IMG/VR virus record: IMGVR_UViG_3300044825_001572
Span: 1-64,000 of that record
Length of the DNA: 64,000 nucleotides
Reading direction: 5' to 3' (one strand)
Origin: a virus
Shown here: positions 1 through 5,673 of the stretch, in pieces
Numbering within the stretch: position 1 is the first letter of the stretch
Layout of the letters: each line of letters opens with the position of its first letter
Program-made: the position numbers and the translations under genes
Notes under the pieces: generated by a model
What the model was told of the DNA's origin: nothing
The model's input: the letters and a program-made list of their open reading frames with translations, nothing else
Database searches by the model: none

Positions 1-48
1 ATTCCAAGTTTGTCCTCTTTCAATACATCGGGGGCATTTGTAAGTCAT
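1..48 (-). CDS. Partial small protein with zinc-ribbon-like N-terminus
   Basis: Only the first 16 codons are in the window; the gene runs off the left edge. The protein begins MTYKCPRCIERGQTWN. The CPRC pair suggests the first half of a zinc knuckle, but the second half is not visible. The ATG overlaps the stop of the next upstream gene by four bases (ATGA), the coupling used throughout this cluster, which supports the start. Function unknown. Confidence 0.55.
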   Translation of the reverse strand, partial: MTYKCPRCIERGQTWN

Positions 49-221
49 CGGTCAAAGTATCCAGAAGGTTTATAATCACTCAGATATTGAGTTTTGATTA
101 GAACATCAAAAGGGTCAATATCTGGGAATTTCTCTTTGATGAAGATTTTACATTCTTCACGACTGGTAAATGCACAAAAGATTTGACCTTCGTAGTATGC
201 GACTTCAATTGATTCAATCAT
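45..221 (-). CDS. Small hypothetical protein, 58 aa
   Basis: Short protein starting MIESIEVAYYEGQIFCAFTS. A longer reading from 287 is possible but would run through the upstream gene; the ATG at 221 overlaps that gene's end by only eight bases. The pattern 'tyrosine-rich strand, F-x-A/G-A-F-(S/T)-S, charged helix' resembles the protein at 3582-3821, suggesting a shared small alpha/beta fold. Function unknown. Confidence 0.6.
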   Translation of the reverse strand: MIESIEVAYYEGQIFCAFTSREECKIFIKEKFPDIDPFDVLIKTQYLSDYKPSGYFDR

Positions 222-495
222 TCTCAAACTCCTTTTTGAGTTGTTCGTACTGCTTACGACGATGTTCTTTCCAGGATTGTTCTTCACTCATACGAAGGTT
301 GTACTCTTCATCAGTTTCAAGTCGTTCTTTGTAGAGATAGTATTCTTTTTGATTATCATAATCATATTCACTTTCAAGACCTGCCCAACCAGCATCTAAT
401 TCTGCTTGAAGTGAGGAAATAATGTCTTCAAGTGTTCCGTCAAAGTCCCCATAATACTTTTGTGTTTCTTTGACTTGAATGCGTTTGATAGTCAT
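214..495 (-). CDS. Hypothetical charged helical protein, 93 aa
   Basis: Begins MTIKRIQVKETQKYYG at 495, one base after the stop of the upstream gene. A longer reading from 693 exists, but its first 66 codons overlap the neighbour and look like out-of-frame sequence. The second half is rich in Glu, Lys, Tyr and Arg and is predicted to be a long helix (YKERLETDEEYNLRMSEEQS). No family recognised. Confidence 0.7.
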   Translation of the reverse strand: MTIKRIQVKETQKYYGDFDGTLEDIISSLQAELDAGWAGLESEYDYDNQKEYYLYKERLETDEEYNLRMSEEQSWKEHRRKQYEQLKKEFEND

Positions 496-496
496 T

Positions 497-700
497 TCAG
501 TTCTTAAAAAGTTTGTAGATTGCGTCTGCGATTGCAAGTGCCTCTTCTTTTTCCATAGTAATATGAGTATGCCGTTTTCCATCTTGCCAATATGAAATAG
601 TGCAACCATCCATACTGGTGGCAATATTTGAGTCTTCAACTGTATAATACCATTCCTCATCAGGAAGGATGTTGATGCAGGTGCTGGTGTCAATTGCCAT
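497..700 (-). CDS. Hypothetical protein, 67 aa
   Basis: Start chosen at 700 (MAIDTSTCINILPDEEWYY) because AAGGA lies about eight bases before it. Earlier codons from 739 lie inside the promoter. It is the first gene after the promoter cassette at 716-733. The centre has a beta-rich stretch (TISYWQDGKRHTHITM) and the C-terminus a helix (EEALAIADAIYKLFKN). Function unknown; likely an early gene. Confidence 0.7.
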   Translation of the reverse strand: MAIDTSTCINILPDEEWYYTVEDSNIATSMDGCTISYWQDGKRHTHITMEKEEALAIADAIYKLFKN

Positions 701-715
701 TTGGAGTTCCTTTGT

Positions 716-733
716 GTGTATGAGAGTATTATA
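716..733 (-). promoter_or_regulatory. Promoter cassette copy 1: TATAAT-N4-TCATACAC
   Basis: On the minus strand TATAAT (728-733) is followed after four bases by TCATACAC (716-723). The same arrangement is found at 1789-1806 and 5405-5422. A hairpin at 743-763 occupies the place of a -35 box. It precedes the gene starting at 700. Predicted from sequence only; probably an early promoter read by host RNA polymerase. Confidence 0.6.
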
Positions 734-742
734 CGACATCAG

Positions 743-763
743 GAAGCACCTGTGGGATGCTTC
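743..763 (-). terminator. Hairpin just upstream of promoter copy 1
   Basis: GAAGCA and TGCTTC form a perfect six-base stem with a nine-base loop, just beyond the stop of the gene ending at 776. There is no U-run, so it may be a weak terminator or an RNA end-protecting hairpin. Its distance from the TATAAT box (nine bases) matches the hairpins of the two sister cassettes. Confidence 0.4.
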
Positions 764-775
764 TGTGCCAGTTCG

Positions 776-1072
776 TCAAGTGTTTACATAAACCTCAAAG
801 GTTATTTTTGTTCCATACATTATATCTATTTCCATACTCATACTGGATACTTGTGCCTCACCATTTTTGACTTTTTCTACGACTTGATGAAAAGAAACAT
901 TCACACTATTAATGTCATAAGATTTAATTTTACTAACAGGAATAGTTGAAGTGTCCCGAAGTTTTTCCAGTTCTTCTGCATATGACTTTTCACCCTTATA
1001 ATAATCTGGTTTTGGTTCTTCTTTCTTTCCGTAGAGTTCATTATATTTTTCTATGAGAGGATTAGTTATCAT
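776..1072 (-). CDS. Hypothetical protein, 98 aa
   Basis: Begins MITNPLIEKYNELYGKKEEP; the ATG overlaps the upstream gene's stop by four bases. The N-terminal half is charged and helical, the C-terminal half beta-rich (MEIDIMYGTKITFEVYVNT). It is the last gene before the hairpin and promoter at 716-763, so it probably ends a transcription unit. No family recognised. Confidence 0.7.
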   Translation of the reverse strand: MITNPLIEKYNELYGKKEEPKPDYYKGEKSYAEELEKLRDTSTIPVSKIKSYDINSVNVSFHQVVEKVKNGEAQVSSMSMEIDIMYGTKITFEVYVNT

Positions 1073-1626
1073 ACATCAACCCAACGGAAATCCAAAAGTT
1101 TATTCATAAAGAACCGAACAATCGCAGTCGGTTTCTTATTCATATAATATCTCAAATATCCATTACCAAAGGTATAATATCCAACTTCTTTACCACCCGA
1201 TTTGATTACAAAACTGGAAGTAATATTACCACCAGTCGCAGTAAGTTTAGAGTAATCTAATTTTGCTGGAAAACTTCCATTCCTGCGAGCATACTCAATA
1301 TCCTCAATAATCCTTGTAATCTTTTTACTAAACTGATACTCTTGATAGTATTTGAGTTGTGCGAACTTATATTCTACATCCTTAATATGTTTATCAATCT
1401 TCTTATCAAACTCTTGATAGATTTCTTCCAGAGTTTTAGGTTTCTCTGGAATTTTGAGAAATGGTTTGACTACCTCAAAAAATTCATAGTTTTCAGCAAC
1501 ACGCATAGGAGAAAGAAGATGTGCTAAATCACTCATCGTTGCCTTTGAGAATTTTTCTACATCAATCTCATACCAATTTGGTTGATTGATTTTCAGTTCA
1601 AAAATAGGTTTTTCGGTCATCATCAT
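1069..1626 (-). CDS. Hypothetical protein, 183-185 aa
   Basis: One of the longest genes of the left cluster. It can start at any of three consecutive ATGs (1626, 1623, 1620); the conserved-looking start is MTEKPIFELKINQP at 1620. The middle is a long charged helix (about residues 65-115), followed by a beta-rich C-terminal region that includes GGKEVGYYTFGNGYLRYYMN. It overlaps the end of the 59-aa gene upstream. No family recognised. Confidence 0.75.
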   Translation of the reverse strand: MMMTEKPIFELKINQPNWYEIDVEKFSKATMSDLAHLLSPMRVAENYEFFEVVKPFLKIPEKPKTLEEIYQEFDKKIDKHIKDVEYKFAQLKYYQEYQFSKKITRIIEDIEYARRNGSFPAKLDYSKLTATGGNITSSFVIKSGGKEVGYYTFGNGYLRYYMNKKPTAIVRFFMNKLLDFRWVDV

Positions 1627-1777
1627 TCAAAGTAAATTTTACATTCTCAATCCAACGATGAGACAAAATTGCTTCCGCAAGAGCAGAGGCACCAAGAGAA
1701 TTAGAACCATCCACTTCCCGAATAATGTCTGCTAATTTCAAAATGTGTCCTACTTTTGGTGGTAGTTTGTTAGTCAT
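1598..1777 (-). CDS. Small conserved phage-type protein, 59 aa
   Basis: Begins MTNKLPPKVGHILKLADIIR and contains VDGSNSLGASALAEAILSH. Short proteins with this 'IIREVDG...GA..LAEAIL.H' core are, to my recollection, widespread in cyanophages and aquatic phages; function unknown. It is the first gene after a sigma70-like promoter (1801-1829), so probably early. Its last 10 codons overlap the next gene in another frame. Confidence 0.7.
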   Translation of the reverse strand: MTNKLPPKVGHILKLADIIREVDGSNSLGASALAEAILSHRWIENVKFTLNDDDRKTYF

Positions 1778-1788
1778 TAGATGTCTTC

Positions 1789-1829
1789 GTGTATGAAGTC
1801 ATTATACAATAAAAGGCACCCGATTTCAA
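1789..1829 (-). promoter_or_regulatory. Promoter cassette copy 2: TTGAAA-N17-TATAAT
   Basis: The best sigma70-type promoter of the window: TTGAAA (1824-1829), exactly 17 bases, TATAAT (1801-1806), then four bases and TCATACAC (1789-1796). The predicted start is near 1794, upstream of the ATG at 1777. The -35 box sits inside the terminator hairpin of the preceding endonuclease gene, so one short stretch ends one transcript and starts the next. Confidence 0.7.
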
Positions 1830-1834
1830 GTGCC
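1811..1834 (-). terminator. Terminator after the GIY-YIG endonuclease gene
   Basis: On the minus strand GGCAC and GTGCC form a stem with a ten-base loop followed by TTTT. The stop codon of the endonuclease (1826-1828) lies in the loop. The stem is short, so termination may be partial. It is fused to promoter copy 2. Confidence 0.55.
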
Positions 1835-2602
1835 CTTGTGTCTGTTTGAGAATTGTCTTTTTTTCTTCATCATTCCAAGAACCCATCCTTCACCAGGACA
1901 TTTTACAGACATTTTGTTATTTCCACATCCATCATTCCACCATTTTTTACCATAATTATGGTTTTTTTCACCTTTAATTGTTTCACTATGTTTTCTTTTA
2001 ACTTCTTCATTCCTTCCAGGAAACCAACCCTCACCAGGACATTCTACGACAAATTTTGTATTACCATAACCATCATTCCACCATTTTCTTCCTTTCTGAC
2101 TTTCACTCATTTTACTTTTTCTTTCTATAGAGTGTGGTTTGCCTTTATGAGATTTACTCATTTTTTTTCTCGATTCTTCCGACATTATTTTACCCGTATG
2201 AGATTTACTCATTCTTTTTCTTACTTCTTCAGAATGAGATTTGCCGTACATCGGATTTTTTTCACTAGAATATTTAAGTTTTTTTAATTCACTTTGTTTT
2301 CTTCTGGTTTCTTCACTTATAACAGCACCAGAAGGACCTTCCCCACCATCGGTTTTATTATGAAGAATACCATTTCCCAAATCTTTTCTACCGAACACGG
2401 CAATCATATATTTTTCGTGCCTAAATGCATCTTCTTCTGTTAGGTTCTCTTTTAAGAAGATTATTCTTGATTTGTCTTTCGGTGGTTTTATTTCGTTTTT
2501 ATTTCTTGTATATGCTCTTTTTCCACTACCTTTACCGATATAGTAAGGAGTTTTGTCTTTCCGCAAATATGCGTAAGTATAAAACCTATTAGGATTTACC
2601 AT
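1826..2602 (-). CDS. GIY-YIG homing endonuclease with NUMOD3 repeats, 258 aa
   Basis: A free-standing homing endonuclease, which cuts intron- or gene-less alleles so that its own locus is copied in. The GIY-YIG nuclease module is at about residues 7-90 (TYAYL...YYIGKGSGKRAY). It is followed by NUMOD3-type DNA-binding repeats at about 100-170 (MYGKSHSEEVRKRMSKSHTG and two further copies). A duplicated C-terminal module follows, with motifs KWWNDG and PGEGW, at about 172-245. It interrupts a run of tiny genes and has its own control region upstream (2613-2691) and its own terminator. Comparable to T4 seg genes in lifestyle. No frameshift is seen, so it is probably active. Confidence 0.9.
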   Translation of the reverse strand: MVNPNRFYTYAYLRKDKTPYYIGKGSGKRAYTRNKNEIKPPKDKSRIIFLKENLTEEDAFRHEKYMIAVFGRKDLGNGILHNKTDGGEGPSGAVISEETRRKQSELKKLKYSSEKNPMYGKSHSEEVRKRMSKSHTGKIMSEESRKKMSKSHKGKPHSIERKSKMSESQKGRKWWNDGYGNTKFVVECPGEGWFPGRNEEVKRKHSETIKGEKNHNYGKKWWNDGCGNNKMSVKCPGEGWVLGMMKKKRQFSNRHKGT

Positions 2603-2627
2603 TTCTATTCTATTAAGACGGCATTAT

Positions 2628-2635
2628 TATTTATA
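2628..2635 (-). promoter_or_regulatory. Late promoter TATAAATA before GIY-YIG gene
   Basis: Exact match to the T4 late consensus TATAAATA on the minus strand. The expected start about 12 bases downstream (near 2616) lies inside the lower arm of the inverted repeat, upstream of the ATG at 2602. Confidence 0.7.
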
Positions 2636-2638
2636 ATA

Positions 2639-2662
2639 GAAAAGGTGCCCCGAAGGACACCT
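2639..2662 (-). terminator. UUCG-loop terminator
   Basis: Minus strand AGGTGTCC-TTCG-GGGCACCT forms an eight-pair stem (one G-T wobble) with a C(UUCG)G tetraloop, followed by TTTTC. It ends the small-gene transcript coming from the right, between the two arms of the inverted repeat. Confidence 0.75.
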
Positions 2663-2701
2663 AATCTTATCTGTAGAGATTGCCGTCTTAACAGATGTTA
2701 T

Positions 2702-2709
2702 TATTTATA
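2702..2709 (-). promoter_or_regulatory. Second late-promoter match TATAAATA
   Basis: A second exact TATAAATA on the minus strand, overlapping the stop codon (TAA, 2705-2707) of the 41-aa gene. Its surroundings resemble those of the 2628 promoter, suggesting local duplication. Its transcript would pass the whole inverted repeat. Confidence 0.5.
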
Positions 2710-2830
2710 GTAGTTCATCATCTTCGGGAAGAGAAACAGACATATTCAAAATCTCAAAAAGATTTCGCACATCTTTGAGAGTTTTAATTTTACTTGTGTC
2801 TAATTTATGATTTAGTCGTTGTTTAGTCAT
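2705..2830 (-). CDS. Hypothetical protein, 41 aa
   Basis: Reads MTKQRLNHKLDTSKIKTLKD and ends SLPEDDELL. Its ATG overlaps the stop of the next upstream gene by four bases (ATGA), which supports translation despite its size. Basic N-terminus, acidic C-terminus. Function unknown. Confidence 0.6.
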   Translation of the reverse strand: MTKQRLNHKLDTSKIKTLKDVRNLFEILNMSVSLPEDDELL

Positions 2831-3033
2831 AATGCCGAATTAAACCCATATTCGTGTGCGATTGCTATTTTTTGAAGGTCTTTGATTTGAGTTTCAAGAC
2901 TATCAATTCTATCAATAAGTTCTCCAAAAAGACCAATCAGGCATTCATAGTCAATAGTTTCTGTAGTTTCACCATCTTCCCTACTGGAATAAGTGAAATA
3001 GCATAATTCGTTCTTTAGATTTCGTTCAGTCAT
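2827..3033 (-). CDS. Hypothetical protein, 68 aa
   Basis: Starts MTERNLKNELCYFTYSSRED. The C-terminal half (GELIDRIDSLETQIKDLQKI) has a leucine/isoleucine heptad pattern and looks like a short coiled coil, so it may be oligomeric. Its start overlaps the stop of the 53-aa gene. Function unknown. Confidence 0.65.
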   Translation of the reverse strand: MTERNLKNELCYFTYSSREDGETTETIDYECLIGLFGELIDRIDSLETQIKDLQKIAIAHEYGFNSAL

Positions 3034-3187
3034 TTTTCTCTATTTCAAGTTTAGTTTCGGGACATATATTTCCTCGTCTAATATCTGAGGAAGAAATGCG
3101 AAACTTTTCTTCTCCATTAGTATAAAAAATCAAATCATCTGAGTTTTCTTGTGTTTCAGTTTTATCATCCATCATAAGTTTGCCCAT
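3026..3187 (-). CDS. Hypothetical protein, 53 aa
   Basis: Reads MGKLMMDDKTETQENSDDLI and ends CPETKLEIEKND. Overlaps its neighbours at both ends (eight bases with 2827-3033; 23 bases with 3165-3329). A start at the fifth or sixth codon (MMDD/MDDK) is also possible. Function unknown. Confidence 0.55.
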   Translation of the reverse strand: MGKLMMDDKTETQENSDDLIFYTNGEEKFRISSSDIRRGNICPETKLEIEKND

Positions 3188-3329
3188 AATTCAAGTATTT
3201 CCAGAACAATTCTCTCATCTTTTCTTCATTTGTAAATCCATCAAGGTGCATCCATAGAAGATTTCTCCAAGAATACACACAATATTCAAGAAGATGATAA
3301 GAAGTCCAGAAAGTCCATTTAGATTTCAT
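3165..3329 (-). CDS. Hypothetical aromatic-rich protein, 54 aa
   Basis: Reads MKSKWTFWTSYHLLEYCVYS and continues with WRNLLWMHLDGFTNEEK. Five tryptophans and several tyrosines in 54 residues are unusual. It may be a small membrane-surface protein, but no clear membrane span is present. Starts seven bases after the 41-aa membrane protein gene ends. Confidence 0.55.
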   Translation of the reverse strand: MKSKWTFWTSYHLLEYCVYSWRNLLWMHLDGFTNEEKMRELFWKYLNYGQTYDG

Positions 3330-3335
3330 TAGTCA

Positions 3336-3461
3336 TCAGAGAGCAATAGCATACATTAGAAGGAAAAATAGTGCCGTAAGGAACAAGATTGTTGGTTTAT
3401 CTCTTAGATACTGGGCAATAAAAATATTTGCAATGATAAGCAAAACTTGTGCGTCAGTCAT
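3336..3461 (-). CDS. Small membrane protein, 41 aa
   Basis: Reads MTDAQVLLIIANIFIAQYLR then DKPTILFLTALFFLLMYAIAL. Two hydrophobic stretches separated by a charged LRDK turn suggest a two-span membrane hairpin. Its start overlaps the end of the next upstream gene by eight bases. Function unknown; phage proteins of this kind may be inner-membrane effectors. Confidence 0.6.
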   Translation of the reverse strand: MTDAQVLLIIANIFIAQYLRDKPTILFLTALFFLLMYAIAL

Positions 3462-3585
3462 AATCCCAAAATCGTTGTTCCACCAATTCTAACACATCAG
3501 GAGGCACATAAGAAGTGTCTGTGGTTTTTGGAAGTTTTGCGATTTCTTCCATAATGAGTTCATACTCTATGAGTGCGTAGTTCAC
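3454..3585 (-). CDS. Hypothetical protein with GTG start, 43 aa
   Basis: The GTG at 3583-3585 overlaps the TGA of the upstream gene (GTGA), the same four-base coupling used elsewhere with ATG. The protein contains YALIEYELIMEEIAKLPK and ends QRFWDYD. A later ATG inside would give a 32-residue form. Function unknown. Confidence 0.5.
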   Translation of the reverse strand: MNYALIEYELIMEEIAKLPKTTDTSYVPPDVLELVEQRFWDYD

Positions 3586-3821
3586 TCTGCTTTCACCCCA
3601 CCATAAGTATCAAAGTATGGTTTAGGAAACTTTGTAGGTTCTGTGTTGATGAATGGACTTGATGGAGGTTGTGGTGGATGCTTAAACAGGTATTCTTCAA
3701 TCACATTACAATACCAAGCTTGTTCATCAGTATAAGAATATTGAGCATAAGAGATTGCGTGTTCTTTAGATGAGAATGCTCCAATAAACTCATCGTTGTA
3801 GTAAAGGGAATAAACTTTCAT
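3582..3821 (-). CDS. Hypothetical protein, 79 aa
   Basis: Starts MKVYSLYYNDEFIGAFSSKE, a strand-helix pattern typical of short T4-like phage proteins and similar to the one at 45-221. The C-terminal third is proline-rich (KHPPQPPSSPFINTEPTKFP) and probably unstructured. Start overlaps the next gene's stop by four bases. Function unknown. Confidence 0.7.
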   Translation of the reverse strand: MKVYSLYYNDEFIGAFSSKEHAISYAQYSYTDEQAWYCNVIEEYLFKHPPQPPSSPFINTEPTKFPKPYFDTYGGVKAE

Positions 3822-4003
3822 AGGTCTTCAATTTCTTCTGATAATTTTAGCATATCAGGAGCAGCAATCATACCAAAACCATCTTGTAGTTGATTGATTG
3901 TCTCACGGAGAGCAGCAGCAACAGAATACTTATCATAATAATGAGGAGTTCTATTCACAGGTTGATAGAATGCTTCCATAATCTTTTGTGCTCTTTTGGT
4001 CAT
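3818..4003 (-). CDS. Small helical protein, AQKIMEAF family, 61 aa
   Basis: Starts MTKRAQKIMEAFYQPVNRTP and ends KLSEEIEDL. The N-terminal A-Q-(K/R)-I-(M/W)-E-A-F motif, a middle 'VAAALRETI' helix and the C-terminal 'I-(E/D)-(E/D)-L' ending recur in genes 4000-4212 and 5464-5673 and more weakly in 4209-4433 and 6321-6566. These look like diverged tandem duplicates. Function unknown. Confidence 0.7.
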   Translation of the reverse strand: MTKRAQKIMEAFYQPVNRTPHYYDKYSVAAALRETINQLQDGFGMIAAPDMLKLSEEIEDL

Positions 4004-4212
4004 AGGTCTTCAATTTCATCAGCAACTTTATTGATGTCTTCCATAATTTTATGGACTATCTCCCATTCAGCATACTGCATATAAGGAAGCACTACTTCCA
4101 TAACAACTTCACGGAGAACATTCGCAACAACGATTTTGTCTGGAAGTGGTTCTTTATCCCAAGTTTCATCCTTATAGAATGCTTCCATAATCCTTTGTGC
4201 TGTGTCTTTCAT
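4000..4212 (-). CDS. Small helical protein, AQKIMEAF family, 70 aa
   Basis: Starts MKDTAQRIMEAFYKDETWDK and ends INKVADEIEDL, the same C-terminal EIEDL as its neighbour at 3818. The two genes overlap by four bases. The middle 'VVANVLREVVMEVV' helix aligns with 'VAAALRETINQL' of the neighbour. Function unknown. Confidence 0.7.
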   Translation of the reverse strand: MKDTAQRIMEAFYKDETWDKEPLPDKIVVANVLREVVMEVVLPYMQYAEWEIVHKIMEDINKVADEIEDL

Positions 4213-4433
4213 AGTAGTTCAAGTTCATCACAAATACAATCAATTTCTTTGAGACACTCATCCCATCCATTGTTGAACATTACTTCCAGTTCATCAGTAA
4301 AATCAATTGGATGAGTTCCTGATAATTGCCCACGAAGTTTTTCTAAAACTTCTTTTAGTGTCCAAGCAAGATTATGATGCTCACTATCCATCAGAACACT
4401 CAATAACTCCGATGCCCTTTCTTGATTGGTCAT
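4209..4433 (-). CDS. Small helical protein, weak AQKIMEAF family member, 74 aa
   Basis: ATG at 4433 is preferred to the GTG at 4445 because GGTGGAG lies six bases before it. The protein starts MTNQERASELLSVLMDSEHH and ends KEIDCICDELELL. Same size, position and helical layout as the two genes downstream; a probable diverged paralogue. Contains a conserved-looking NNGWDECLKEI. Confidence 0.65.
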   Translation of the reverse strand: MTNQERASELLSVLMDSEHHNLAWTLKEVLEKLRGQLSGTHPIDFTDELEVMFNNGWDECLKEIDCICDELELL

Positions 4434-4434
4434 T

Positions 4435-4698
4435 TTATTCTCCACCTATATGACTTGTTGGTTTTCCATCAGGATTGCGCGATACACTTTCTACCCATTC
4501 TGAACCATCATAGACAGCAGGGAAGTAAATACGATTTGTAGTCCAAAGAGTAAATGGTGCTCCTTCACTACCACCAAAACCACAATCAAACTCTTTGAGT
4601 AGTTCTTCCTCTGTGAGAGTAGAACTTACAACATCGTCAAAGGTTTCTTTGCGTTTATTCATTTCGTGTTGAATGAGTTCTTTCCAGTTAGTGTTCAT
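4435..4698 (-). CDS. Hypothetical protein, 87 aa
   Basis: Starts MNTNWKELIQHEMNKRKETF; the second half is a glycine- and aromatic-rich region (GCGFGG-like FDCGFGGSEGAPFTLWTTNR) that looks like a small beta domain. Start overlaps the upstream stop by four bases. No family recognised. Confidence 0.65.
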   Translation of the reverse strand: MNTNWKELIQHEMNKRKETFDDVVSSTLTEEELLKEFDCGFGGSEGAPFTLWTTNRIYFPAVYDGSEWVESVSRNPDGKPTSHIGGE

Positions 4699-4937
4699 TT
4701 TTCACTCCTCACAACTTGACCATCATCAAACAACTCATAAAACCTCACTTCTCTTTTTGGTTTTTGTTTCCTGCGGTCTCTTTCCCGCTCAAGAATAGCA
4801 ATAGCAGCATAAGATGCCTGTTCCATATCAGGTTGAGGAAACCCTACTTCTTCCCAAAAAAATCCCCAATACCTTTTGTAGATGTAATAAAGAAGAGTTC
4901 CAGTTCTGGTGTATTTTGGAGCAATTTTGAGTTTCAT
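4695..4937 (-). CDS. Hypothetical basic protein, 80 aa
   Basis: Starts MKLKIAPKYTRTGTLLYYIY. Strongly basic centre (ILERERDRRKQKPKREVRFY). Small basic phage proteins of this kind may bind nucleic acid, but no motif supports that here. Lies 16 bases after the membrane-protein gene and overlaps the next gene by four bases. Confidence 0.65.
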   Translation of the reverse strand: MKLKIAPKYTRTGTLLYYIYKRYWGFFWEEVGFPQPDMEQASYAAIAILERERDRRKQKPKREVRFYELFDDGQVVRSEK

Positions 4938-4953
4938 AATCAGAAATCAATTG

Positions 4954-5106
4954 TTAGTCAGTAGTTTTAAGAGTTGTAGAACAAAGAAAAGCAACTAAAA
5001 GAAACCATCCCCATCCTTCAGTACCTTTGGATGCGAGATTAACTGCTCCAATCACACAAGCAATAGAGACAGCATTAGAGACCAGTAGCAGGAGTGTAGG
5101 ATCCAT
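4954..5106 (-). CDS. Small membrane protein, 50 aa
   Basis: Reads MDPTLLLLVSNAVSIACVIG and continues AVNLASKGTEGWGWFLLVAF. Two hydrophobic segments flank a short polar turn, so it is probably a two-span inner-membrane protein. It starts one base after the stop of gene 5108-5395. The MDP...SS/N start resembles the membrane protein at 9615-9854. Function unknown. Confidence 0.6.
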   Translation of the reverse strand: MDPTLLLLVSNAVSIACVIGAVNLASKGTEGWGWFLLVAFLCSTTLKTTD

Positions 5107-5107
5107 T

Positions 5108-5395
5108 TTAAAAGTCAATCAAACGAAGAAAGTTTTTGAAATGGTCAAGCATAGAAAGTTCTTTGATTTCAACAGGGATTTCTCTATGTTCAAAGTTTTT
5201 CCCAAGATGACCACAAAGTTCTTCACTACCCCGTGCTTCATTACAAAGCGTATTCATTTGTGTTACTTCACCAGTAATGTAGTTTGTTTTTTCCCAACCA
5301 TAAAACTTACAAGTATCAACTGTGAATACATTATCATACACATTAGCATTGTGATAATACTTACAGTTTCTACAAGCAGGGATTTGAGAAGTCAT
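5108..5395 (-). CDS. Cysteine-rich, probable metal-binding protein, 95 aa
   Basis: Starts MTSQIPACRNCKYYHNANVY. Earlier codons from 5434 lie inside the promoter and are rejected. Cysteines fall as CRNC, then single Cys in DTCKFYGWE, LCNEARG and LCGHLGK. This spacing could bind one zinc ion or an iron-sulphur cluster. First gene after promoter copy 3. No family recognised with certainty. Confidence 0.7.
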   Translation of the reverse strand: MTSQIPACRNCKYYHNANVYDNVFTVDTCKFYGWEKTNYITGEVTQMNTLCNEARGSEELCGHLGKNFEHREIPVEIKELSMLDHFKNFLRLIDF

Positions 5396-5404
5396 CGGTT
5401 TGTT

Positions 5405-5422
5405 GTGTATGAAGTTATTATA
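5405..5422 (-). promoter_or_regulatory. Promoter cassette copy 3: TATAAT-N4-TCATACAC
   Basis: TATAAT (5417-5422) followed after four bases by TCATACAC (5405-5412) on the minus strand, with the same spacing as copies 1 and 2. No good -35 box: that position is the loop of the terminator hairpin at 5432-5454. Predicted to start the transcript for gene 5108-5395 and those downstream. Confidence 0.6.
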
Positions 5423-5425
5423 GGG

Positions 5426-5454
5426 CAAAATCACCGACCTTTGTGGGGTCAGTG
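5426..5454 (-). terminator. Terminator fused to promoter copy 3
   Basis: Minus strand CACTGACC and GGTCGGTG form an eight-pair stem (one G-T) with a seven-base loop, followed by ATTTTG. It lies just beyond the stop of gene 5464-5673. Confidence 0.65.
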
Positions 5455-5463
5455 GTCAGTTCA

Positions 5464-5673
5464 TCAAGTGTCCAGTTCTTCAATTACCTTCACAAGGTCT
5501 TTCACATTTACCACAGGAATGCCGTGGTCTCCATCAATATCATAATTTGTATATCCCAATTCGGATATTACTTTCAATAGTGCCGTAGCAAGTGCTTGTC
5601 GTTGGTCTTCTGTTGCCTCACCAATAATTTCACCGTTGAATGCTTCCCAGATTTTTTGTGCTTTTTCAGTCAT
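5464..5673 (-). CDS. Small helical protein, AQKIMEAF family, 69 aa
   Basis: Start at 5673 gives MTEKAQKIWEAFNGEIIGEA, matching MTKRAQKIMEAF of gene 3818-4003; an upstream start at 5688 would overlap the neighbour more. Middle helix RQALATALLKVISELGY, then an acidic YDIDGDHGIPVVNVKDL, and the family ending VIEELDT. About 1.5 kb away from the main tandem group. Confidence 0.7.
   Translation of the reverse strand: MTEKAQKIWEAFNGEIIGEATEDQRQALATALLKVISELGYTNYDIDGDHGIPVVNVKDLVKVIEELDT

Larger units (their letters stand above)
2613..2691 (-). repeat. 11-bp inverted repeat enclosing terminator and late promoter
   Basis: TTAAGACGGCA at 2613-2623 and its perfect complement TGCCGTCTTAA at 2681-2691, with a 57-base spacer. 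The lower arm ends 11 bases before the endonuclease ATG. A transcript coming from upstream could pair the arms and bury the translation start region; a transcript starting at the internal late promoter (2628-2635) would begin inside the lower arm and could not. Confidence 0.75.

Noticed and set aside
214-693. Long 159-aa version of the 93-aa gene
   Set aside because: The first 66 codons overlap gene 497-700 almost completely; ATG at 495 sits one base after that gene's stop, as in other pairs.
701-949. Plus-strand 82-aa frame over the first promoter cassette
   Set aside because: Antisense to gene 776-1072 and the promoter; no ribosome-binding site; amino-acid pattern looks like antisense translation.
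1853-2287. Plus-strand 144-aa Phe/Thr-rich frame
   Set aside because: It is the exact antisense of the NUMOD3-repeat part of the GIY-YIG gene; Lys-rich coding gives Phe-rich antisense.
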